Source: Oxytricha trifallax (lineage: Eukaryota; Ciliophora; Spirotrichea; Sporadotrichida; Oxytrichidae). From it: a DNA stretch of 64,000 nucleotides. A model generated the notes under the pieces. It was not told the DNA's origin and did no database searches. It saw nothing but the letters and a program-made list of their open reading frames with translations. The stretch spans positions 62,001 through 126,000 of the forward strand of contig ARYC01000057.1 in NCBI GenBank assembly GCA_000711775.1, given 5' to 3'. Position numbers and translations under genes: made by a program. Shown here piece by piece: positions 36,301 to 45,700 of the stretch; position 1 is the stretch's first letter, and the number at the start of each line of letters is the position of its first letter.

Positions 36301-38340
36301 GGCATATATCTTCTGAAAGAGCATGCAGAGGTTCACAGAGAAAGAAAGTCGCAGACAATTTATGAGGTGAGCAAGAGGCTTTATAAAGATGTCTAAAAAC
36401 CAGATGAAATGAACATAGATGCAGGAGCTGCCACAAAGAGAAGAAATATGGGCCCAAGCAAGCCATAAGAAGAGGAGAAGAAAGAAAAGACAAACCCCTT
36501 TATGGGTTAGTATAATATGTGAACTTATTCATTCATTTAAATCTAAAACTTATTTATAAACATTCATTCTTCCTTCTCTCGCACAAACTGTTGTCTTATC
36601 TATGCTTACTTTGCAGCTACTCTGAATCAAATCTAATGTATCTATAGGCAAGTCATGCATAAGGTAATATAGCAGCAGTTTCTTGTACTGGGTCTTGATT
36701 TAACTCCAGTAGAATTCAATTCCATTAAATTAAGGGCTATAAGGAACATTGTATACAGGAGTAATGATTAACTCTTCATAAGCTTTCTTAGACTCATTAG
36801 TCTTATGAACTGAGAGATTGTCAACAAACAGGATGATCTCTTAATCGTTGTATTTATCTCTCAGCTAATGTAGGAACTATATGTACTACTCTCGCTTAAT
36901 AGAGCGAGGATGAATAACATAACTTTCTAAGCCAGAGTCTTCACTAATACCTGCTAAAATTGCATGGGTTACAACCTTTACTTTCTAATCGTAGACTTCT
37001 ATATTATCATACTTCTTATACCAAGACTTATTAATAAAGGTGTTGAAGGTAAACACAGCTTCATCAGCGTGAATGAACTTGATGTTATTAGCAATAGCTC
37101 TCTGCATTTAATCATATATATAGTTTAAATTATTACTATAAAATGGCACTGTAAAATCAATCACTCTCTTCACTCTGTTGACAGTCTTGAAAGTAATACC
37201 AGTTCTTCTATAAATGTTGGCTATAGTTTAAGGAGAGATACGCATGTCAGGAAACTTGCGATGAAACATCACAGCTCGCTAGTCTAGTGGAAAGTGTGCC
37301 CAATACTATAAAGTCTTCGAGTCGCAGAGGAAGTCAATATGGTGCTGTGAGAACTTTTATTTTCTTGCAGGATGCTTTCAAGTGCCTGAATTATAATGCT
37401 AAACAGCCAACAAGCAATGATACCTAATTGTTGAGGCACTCTTGCGCAGAAGCTTTGCTATAGCAGCATAATTCATTACTGGTTTGACTTAGTCTCTATT
37501 AATACTTGTACCATGCCTAAGCTTAAGCAGTAAATCTAAATATTACTCATCATAAATAGACCCTAAATTTCGCTAATTTCTATTTCTCATTTTGCAAATT
37601 GACATAATTTCTCTACTAACCCCAATAAGACCCCAACTATACCCTACAAATCAAAGCACTTATAAACCTCACTAAGGGGTTTTGGGGTTTTGAATGAGAT
37701 TTGGCTATGTAAATTCTAATCTAAGACAAGTCATATGGCCTTTGATTTCAGGGATTGCTGAGATAGAATTAAACGACTTAAATTTTCTATAATATTCCAA
37801 AATTACGAAAAACTGTTAAGGGCTTTTGGAATACATACATCTAAAAGTTAATTATTTTTTTTCTAATTATTTACTTTTTTAATTTTATAAGTAAAACCTG
37901 ACTTTTAACATCAATCTTTAGCTTAGAATGATTCATGTAATGACTTATTCGTGTTAGATTTGATAATAAATTATTCCTGTTTTATAGATTTCCTTAATTT
38001 GATAAAGAGACAAAATTAACAGTATGTTCTCATTAACGACAACTAAGACCAAGACTAAACCCCCACATTTTTATAAGATAGCGTTTAAGACTCTTTATCT
38101 TTAGAAAATAGGTAGGTTTAACTAACTTTTAAGTCTAATTTTTATATATTAGTACAAGAGATAAGAGTGGCTAAGAAAATATTAGCAATGATGAGAATAG
38201 TTTTTTGATTGATTAAATCTTGCAATAAAAAATTCCAGATCACAGAGATAGCATATAAATTAGTAAAGATATTGTAAGATCTCTGAACAATTTTACTATA
38301 TGCCAATCATTTACAAAAGAACAAAAGTAAGAATTTTTTA
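33365..38340 (+). CDS. TBC1D20-like Rab GTPase-activating protein, split by TBE copy 1
   Basis: TBC domains stimulate Rab GTPases. Starts MQDDVFDSIELQDKTQY at 33365. Three inserts are removed: an IES (33434-33548), TBE copy 1 with one AAT, and an IES (37772-38040). The joined reading then gives LKEAAVMRFGYVNSNLRQV with IWPLI, the N-terminal TBC motif, then DNQDQDQTPTF, an intron at 38112-38152, and IQISKDIVRSLNNF, which matches the D-V-x-R-S-L-x-x-F motif of TBC1D20-type proteins. The catalytic part should follow to the right; beyond 38340 an 80-nt possible intron, a small inverted-repeat element at 38443 and AT-rich DNA intervene and I could not follow it. Confidence 0.7.
33434..33548 (+). 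other. IES, 110 nt, pointer TAGAT
   Basis: TAGAT at 33434-33438 and 33544-33548; excision joins LNQTFYQ to INLQKLKEAA in frame. Confidence 0.65.
33721..35167 (-). pseudogene. TBE copy 1 57-kDa zinc-finger/kinase gene, frameshifted
   Basis: Same gene as the intact one in copy 2, but two single-base losses (near 35075 and near 34720) break the frame. The kinase part is open and keeps HRDLKPENVML and DFN. In the second C2H2 finger one of the zinc-binding histidines is Asp (KKHMQ to KRDMQ). Start ATG at 35167, TGA at 33721. Confidence 0.85.
35340..35545. promoter_or_regulatory. GGTACC / GGTACTAATTAA motif cluster in TBE copy 1
   Basis: Between the divergent 57-kDa and 22-kDa starts, about ten spaced copies of GGTACC, GGTACT or AGTACC joined to AATTAA occur in both orientations. 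The same cluster is in copies 2 (44255-44450), 3 (51340-51520) and 5 (62935-63130). It could be a bidirectional promoter or a protein-binding array; the role is inferred from position and conservation only. Confidence 0.5.
35560..35700 (-). CDS. Conserved coding-like block upstream of the 57-kDa gene (copy 1)
   Basis: On the 57-kDa strand a segment reads IKYGHLIGGQPCKDTWRKF and then AEAVTNFRDGAPFL with no indel relative to copy 2, although flanking DNA has drifted more. No ATG or intron was found that links it to a gene. It may be an upstream exon of the 57-kDa gene or a fourth small reading frame. Confidence 0.45.
35734..36522 (+). pseudogene. TBE copy 1 22-kDa gene, one frameshift
   Basis: Starts ATG 35734 (MESLNDQMKRVEAQEMI). 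A 36-nt GT..AG stretch at 35834-35869 contains an in-frame TGA here but is open in copies 2, 3 and 5; splicing joins QH to VGLFLPTMEGTK. A single base is missing near 36137. A second 25-nt GT..AG stretch (36262-36286) would link HPYLS to RKSGTGIYLLKEH and continue to TGA 36520-36522, ending 6 nt from the convergent transposase stop. Without that join the protein ends near 36270-36365. Role unknown; the family is known only from TBE elements. Confidence 0.7.
36529..37590 (-). CDS. TBE copy 1 42-kDa transposase, IS630/Tc1 DDE type
   Basis: 354 codons from ATG 37590 to TGA 36529. N-terminal helix-turn-helix region (MNYAAIAKLLRKSASTI), then the DDE catalytic core: first Asp in FIHADEAVF, second in ILFVDNLSVHK, Glu in NGIEFYWSQIK, with about 34 residues between the last two (DD34E). 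Frame is open except for a TGA at codon 71 (37378-37380) that all copies share. One codon shorter than copies 2 and 3. Cuts DNA at the element ends. Confidence 0.85.
37772..38040 (+). other. IES, 263 nt, pointer AACGAC
   Basis: AACGAC at 37772-37777 and 38035-38040, same phase. Excision joins IAEIELND to NQDQDQTPTF in the TBC gene. Confidence 0.75.
38112..38152 (+). other. Intron in the TBC gene, 41 nt
   Basis: GTAGGTTT..ATATTAG; splicing links SLEN to STRDKSG in frame. Confidence 0.65.
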
Positions 38341-38442
38341 AATTCAAAACACATAAAAAGGCGACTCTTTCTCTTAAAATTAATATATTTTTTTAATTAA
38401 TCAAGAGTCGTAGAAAATTATCCTTATTAACCCGCTAATAAT

Positions 38443-38706
38443 AAAACACCATAGATTAATTAAGAAGCGAGGATTGAAGTTAAAAACAATTTGATTAAGA
38501 ATTATTTATTATTGGCTGAAATTTAATATCATTTGGCTAAATTCAAATTTACAAGCCCTGAATGGATTATTTTATAAGGACAATTAATCGAGGCAATAGT
38601 TTTATTAATTAGACCAAGTATTAAAATTGTAAGCCAATGATAATTAATTCTTAATCAAATTGTTTTTAACTTCAATCCTCGCTTCTTAATTTATCTATGG
38701 GGTTTT
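38443..38706. mobile_element. Short inverted-repeat element with telomere-like tips, about 260 bp
   Basis: Arms of about 75 bp (38443-38517 and 38631-38706) are near-perfect reverse complements; ends read AAAACACCATAG and CTATGGGGTTTT, i.e. one C4A4 unit at each tip. No coding frame. Its tip resembles a TBE end but the arms differ from the TBE 85-bp repeat, so it is a separate MITE-like element. Confidence 0.7.
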
Positions 38707-39771
38707 AAGTTGGAATTAATTTTTATATTAATTTTATATTTAGATTATTTAATAAATGCTTAATAAAATCAATATTTTATTGTAGAAATCAAAAGACTTC
38801 AGCCGCAGTTGGTTTTTTATACAAAGATATTTAATAAGCGGCTTTAATTATTTAAAAAAAAATAACTTCATTTCAAATGTATAAATGATAATACTTAATT
38901 GAGGGGTAACATTCCTGCCACTAAAAAATTATTAGTTTCCTACCTATACATAAAAATACCTTGTTTTGATAAATTTTAATAATTATTTCCACCAACCATG
39001 AACAAAATTAACCAACTTAAAAATCAAATAACTGCCATTCATTAAAATAGATTTAATTTTTTATGAATCACATTAAATGTTAATTTAGACAATTAGTTTT
39101 TTTAAAAAATATTTTCATAAAGTTAATGATACAATAGATGATTTTAAATCTTGAGAATAATTTTCTTAAGAAAGTTATTTTAAATAGGGCTGAAAAATTT
39201 GAAGTATATATTTAAATTTTTTCTTCTATAAATTTTGGCAAATAATATAAATTTATATTTTTGGAGCAGTTAACTTCTCCCCCAAATAATTTTCTTATAA
39301 GACAGAATAGGTAAGTTTTATGAATTGATATTAATAGATAATAATAATTTAAACTAGATGAGAATAAAATAATAATATGATTTTAAACTTGATGAGAACT
39401 TGAGATGGATATCCAAAAATATAAAATAAATTTAAAAATTAATTAGTAATTATAATTTATTCGATAAGTAGTCCTTTTCACTCAATAGATTTTAATATGA
39501 TTTGTTCAAATATTTTTAATTCGGTTGACTTGACTTTATTTAAAAATAAATAAGTAAAAATAATTCAATATTTTTAATCTAATTAAAAGAAAAAGAATAA
39601 AAATTTATTGCAATACTTTATTTCTCATTTATAAATTTAATGCAAGTTTAGTTTTTAAACTTAGATTCCACCAATACTATAAAAAAAATATAATAATATT
39701 AAAGAATAGAATTTTTAGAAAAAGTATTAAATTAAAATACCTAAAATCACTCATATTCTTTTCATACCTAA
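38707..39771. other. AT-rich region, no gene recognised
   Basis: Long AT-rich stretch. A short G+C-richer patch at about 38785-38840 could be a small MDS, possibly of the TBC gene, but no frame is convincing. Confidence 0.35.
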
Positions 39772-42700
39772 ATGCAGGTTTCTTCATCAAAATCTATATT
39801 TGTATAAAAACATTCAAAAAATATCTTTGATAGATATTTTCTGAATAATTTGCAATAAAATACATATAAAATATACGAAATATTTCATTATCAAATACTC
39901 CTAATCATCACAAAGCCGAAGTATGTCTTATCGAGAAGGAGGGAGATTTAGCTTAATTCAATGAGTTCATGAAATAGTAACAGGAGAAAGTCAAATAACA
40001 ATTGATTTTAAAAGGGAAAAATTATGAAAATATTTCGACAATTGTCGTCACAAAAAGTGAGGGGTTGTTGATACCAGGACATCCCAGAAAATATATTAGT
40101 GTAAAAAAATAAAACTTACTATTTCTTTTAAATATAAATTCTTATTATTTATTAATAAAAATCAAAGAAAGGTTGCTTGAAAAAAGCTGATTATAATAAA
40201 TCTATTCATTTAATTATAGTCATTCATATTACTAAAATACATTTTATTTAGTAAAATATGTTTTATATAAATCAAATATTAATTATAAAATTAATCATAA
40301 AAATTTTACTATGTATTTGTTTATTTTTAAATTTAATATTACTAGAGTGATATATAAAGCTTTAATAACTTTAAATTTTTTTAGTGTTTTATAAAAAAAG
40401 TAATAATAATAATCAATTAATTTTATTAATAAAAGTTGATAAATAAATGTTGCATGCACATTATAAATTCAATTATCTATATTTTAATGTTAATTTTGAT
40501 GACATATTATGCATTTTTTACATTTAATATGTCATGAAAGATAATAACTTTTGAAATATTTTAATTAGTCTAAGTTTTTTCCAATTCTAATTTATTCCAC
40601 TAATCATAAATAGGGAAACTTTATTATTTATTGTATAACATATCTTATTTAGAAATATCATTTACATAATTAAAGCTAATATAAAAATTAAATATTGTAC
40701 AATAAATTATTATCAATAATTACAAAATTGCATTAAGCCTTATTTTTATAGACTGTTAGTAAATTTCTTTATTAATTTGGAATTTATTTTATATAAAATA
40801 GTTATAGAATGCCATACTTAAGATATATTTATATGTATTTTATGTTTTAAATAAATAAAAATAATTTATTTTCTTAATTTTAAAGTCTAGTTCCTTTGGA
40901 TATGACCTTGTTAAAGAAATATATCTTGCTCAAGCTTTAATTAGATCTTAATAATTCTTCTATCATCCCAAAAATATTTATTTACATATTCACCACATAT
41001 TTTTAGTCTGAATACTTTATTATATATCATCAACAGTTTCACAAATATTTCTAATATAAGGTAAATAATTAAAATGTATCGCAATACTTTCAAATAGTAT
41101 GTATGGGGGCAAAATTTTTAAACAGTTATCTGTGCGACATTGGTTATTATCACAATCATAAAAGCATGATCTATATACTTTTATGATAAAGTTTATTGAC
41201 GTATAATTATGATTAGAATTTAAACGATAAATATTAATGGATAGTATGCCACATCCTTATGCTTAGGTATCATGTACTGTGATCTTGTAAGATTTTTTTA
41301 TTAAAATGATTCCATGTTTATTTATATTAATTAATTATTAAAGATTAAATTTTTTTCAGAGGCGTTGACTCCGATTCTTCAAAAGATGCAAATGCACCCT
41401 TGACCCCTACTGTTAATTATTTTGATTTGGTAAAGAAGGATGGGCTCTGCCTTTCCTTACACCGCTCGGTGTAACACCCCTTGACTCTGCCTTATAAAAT
41501 TCTTCTAGAATATTTTTGTGATACATCATGTTATGGTTTTAAAAATTTTAAACTTATAAATATTCTGGGACGTCCCGATATCAACACCCAAGTGAGGAAG
41601 AAGTTAACAACAACTTGAAAACATAATCTCAAATCTAGCCTCAGAATGCTAATCTTTTTTTGCTGCAAAATTATTAAATAATAACTTTTTTATAACAAGT
41701 TAAGAGATACTTTTCAAAAATTAATTATCTATTTTTCTGAAATGATTTGTACTTAGAAAAATTTTAATCATTGATACCTTTTCCTAACAAATTAATAATA
41801 GTTCAAAAATCAAATTTTAAAATTATGAGTCTTGTATAATTCTGGGAGTAGACTGTGAGGGTCTATCAAGAACCTAACCACTCTCTTTAGTTCAAGTAAT
41901 TTAAGTTTATATAACTTTCTTTAGATCGGAAACGAAGATAAATGCTTCTTGTTCGACATTCTTAAACTTAATGGCCTACCAAAATGCTTAAAGAATGTGC
42001 TCGAGGATCCTGACATTATCAAAATATTTCATGATTTTTGCGAAGACACTGCCGCATTAGTGTAGCAGTATAATGTGCATTCAAAACCCCAAAACCCCTT
42101 AGTGAGGTTTATAAGTGCTTTGATTTGTAGGGTATAGTTGGGGTCTTATTAGGGTTAGTAGAGAAATTAGGTCAAATTGCAAAATGAGAAATAGAAATTA
42201 GCGAAATTTAGGGTCTATTTATGATGAGTAATGTTTAGATTTACTGCTTAAGCTTAGGTATGGTACAAATATAAATATAGACTAAGTCAAACCAGTAATG
42301 AATTATGCTGCTATAGCAAAGCTCCTGCGCAAGAGTGCCTCAACAGTTAAGTATCATTGCTTGTGGCTGTTTAGCATTATAATTCAGGCACTTGAAAGCA
42401 TCCTGCAAAAAAATAAAAGTTCTCACAACACCATACTGACTACCTCTGCGACTCGAAGACTTTAAAGTATTGGGCACACTTTCCACTAGACTAGCGAGCT
42501 GTGATGCTTCATCGCAAGTTTCCTGACATACGTATCTCTCCTTAAACTATAGCCAACATTTATAGAAGAAATGGTATTACTTTCAAGACTGTCAACAGAA
42601 TGAAGAGAGTGATTGATTTTACAGTAACATTTTATAGTAATAATATAAACTATATATATGATTAAATGCAGAGAGCTATTACTAATAACATCAAGTTCAT

Positions 42701-45700
42701 ACACGCTGATGAAGCTGTGTTTACCTTCAACACCTTTATTCATAAGTCTTGGTATAATAAGTATGATAATATAGAAGTCTACGATTAGAAAGTAAAGGTT
42801 GTAACCCATGCAATTTTAGCAGGTATTAGTGAAGACTCTGGCTTAGAAAGCTATGTTATTCATCCTCGCTCTATTAAGCGAGAGTAGTACATAGAGTTCC
42901 TACATAAGCTGAGAGATAAATACAACGACTAAGAGATCATCCTATTTGTTGACAACCTCACAGTTCATAAGACTAAGGAGTCTAAGAAAGCTTATGAAGA
43001 ATTAAACATTACTCCTGTATACAATGTTCCTTACAGCCCTTAATTTAATGGAATTGAATTCTACTGGAGTTAAATAAAGACCCAATACAAGAAACTGCTG
43101 CTATATCACCTAATGCATGACTTGCCTATAGATACAGTAGACTTGATTCAGAGTAGCTGCAAGAGAGTAAGCATAGATAAGACAACAGTTTGTGCGAGAG
43201 AAGGAAGAATGAATGTTTATAAATAAGTGTTAGACTTAAATGAATGAATAAGTTCACATATTAAACTAACCCATAAAGGGGTTTGGCTTCTCTTTCTTCT
43301 CCTCTTCTTATAGCTTGCTTGGGCCCATATTTCTTCTCTTAATGCCAGCTCCTGCATCTATGTTCATGTCATCTGGTTTTTAGACATCTTTATAAAGCCT
43401 CTTGCTCACCTCATAAATTGTCTACGACTTTCTTTCTCTGTGAACCTTTGCATGCTCTTTCATAAGATATATACCAGTGCCAGATTTTCCTACAAAGTTA
43501 TATCTCAAAGCTTACTCGAAAGATAAGGATGCTTCTTAAGTTCCTCTAGCCAAGCTGAGCTTATGAGAATGCCTTGCTTCTTCTAGTCTTCAGGAGAGAT
43601 AGAATATCGTTTCTTATGAGCTTCTTCAATTATTTCTCTGAGATACTCCTCTTTTATTGTACAAGAACACCAAAGAAAAAGTTCCTCTCCGGTAGTTTAT
43701 TAGAGAGTGGTTTCTTGGTAGGAAGGTAAACTACCAACTCCTCATCTTTCATCGCATCATCGTAAAGATTAGTCACTGAAATCTCTGGGTAGTTTGGTAT
43801 TTCTATCAACTTAATTTCATTGTTTTTGAAGGCTTCCTTCTCATCACAGAGTATCGCCCTTAGAAATGAGATTTTGGTACCTTCCATCGTTGGAAGAAAT
43901 AAACCCACTATAGTATATGATTAAGTATATGTCACATGCTTACCATGCTAAGTGAGGTATCGATAGAGATCTTCCTTGCTTCTAAATCTTGAGATCATTT
44001 CTTAAGCTTCAACCCTCTTCATTGCAGTACTTATAGATTCCATCCTTGTTCCTTCTCTTGTTATTGAATTTCAAATTTTAATATATAGAGTTCTGGATCC
44101 TACTGTTAAAAATCTTAGTATTAAATATGGGCATCTTATAGGAGGTCAACCTGGTAAGGATACGTGGAGAAAGCTGGCAGAAGCTGTAACAAACTTCAGA
44201 GATGGAGCTCCATTTTTATCAATTTAGTTCCATTAAATTAGTACTAAATTTGTTTAAATTTAATTAGTACTGATACTAATTCGGTTTAATTTTAATTGGT
44301 ACCAATTTAATAGTACCAAAACTTAATTAGTACCTAATTTTAAACTAATGAGGTTTTAATGGAAAAGCTCCAAAATGGTTCAAAACCTAATTGGTACCAG
44401 TACCAACCCGATTTAAAACTTGGTTGGTACCAAAATCGAAATTATTAAGTATGAAATTAGAAAAAATATATTTATAAACTTAGCATAAATATGAAGTCTT
44501 AGAGCTTAGATCAAACCATCATTAATGCTGTTGCAACTCCTATATAGTCCAGATATAGCTATAGAGGTTTTAAGAGCTTTATAATAGAAATTTAAATTTG
44601 AATTTAAACATGGCGGTCAACTTAAATCGTAGAGCTGAACTTTTAGGAGCAGGTCAATCAATGCTCAACTTTGGCTCCACTAAAAAGCCTGAAATCATTT
44701 ATGTTGAGAGGGAGGTAGAGCTAAGAGCTCTTGAATTTGAAGCAGAGGTTTTTATCATAGAAGTATTAAACCAGAGGGAGAGCGCAGAGATAGGGGTTTA
44801 AACTTAAATTGATTATGTTGAGGAGCTAAAAGAACAGCAACCAATCGAAAAGATAAAAACATATTAATGTGAAGACTGTTAGAATCATTTCTCAACAGAA
44901 CAAAGCTTGAAGAGACACCTTAAAGAGGTACACTCTGGCAAAGCCAAGATATATTTCAAGCATGAAAAAGTGGATGGAAGGTACTAATGCACAACTTGTA
45001 ATAAGTCTTATACTCACTCTGCAAAAGTTAAGAAGCACATGCAAAAGCATCACCTCAGTGAATTCTTGATTTAAGATTAAGAGACACAAAAACTTGTGCC
45101 AGCTAAAAGAAAATAAAATACTCTCGAATCTTAAAGAGAGTTACAGGAGAAGCTCAAGAGGCAGAAAAGATAAGAATCGATGAACTAACCTGCAGGCAAT
45201 ACAATTCTAGCATGCTTCCAAGCAAAAGCTATGAGCATTCCTGCATTGAATGCAATTAATCTAAGTGGTTGTATTGAGAATTACTTGCATATAAGTGTTC
45301 CTAACAAAGCAAAGCTTATAGTGGTTGATGAGTATGCATACAAGGTGTACCCTTTCAGCTATCTCCTTAAGAACGAGCAATACTAAAATGAGTTTGCTAA
45401 CGAATATATGATTCTTAGAGAGGCATAGAGAAAAGATTGCAAGAACTTGCTTAAGCTAGATGGTGTTAATTTAAGCTATGGTTTTATCGCACTGAGACTT
45501 AAGAAATGTGAAATGACTCTGAGAGATTATTTATATCATAACAGATACCCAGATGATTTGAATGATATACTATCAGATATGATAAAGGGTGTCAAGGAGT
45601 TGCATGAACTTGGATATGTTCATAGAGATTTGAAACCTGAAAATGTAATGCTGAACCTCTGCCCTATAGAAGTCGTAGTTATCGATTTCAATAGAGCCTT

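Larger units (their letters stand above)
33582..37692. mobile_element. TBE transposon copy 1, complete, 4111 bp
   Basis: 85-bp inverted terminal repeats (33582-33666, 37608-37692) begin CAAAACCCCAAAACCCC, a telomere-like tip, and the insertion is flanked by AAT (33579-33581 and 37693-37695). Gene order from the left: 57-kDa (minus), 22-kDa (plus), 42-kDa transposase (minus). The 22-kDa gene has a frameshift and the 57-kDa gene two. The element interrupts a coding codon of the TBC gene. TBE elements are known germline-limited transposons of Oxytricha whose transposases take part in genome rearrangement. Confidence 0.95.
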
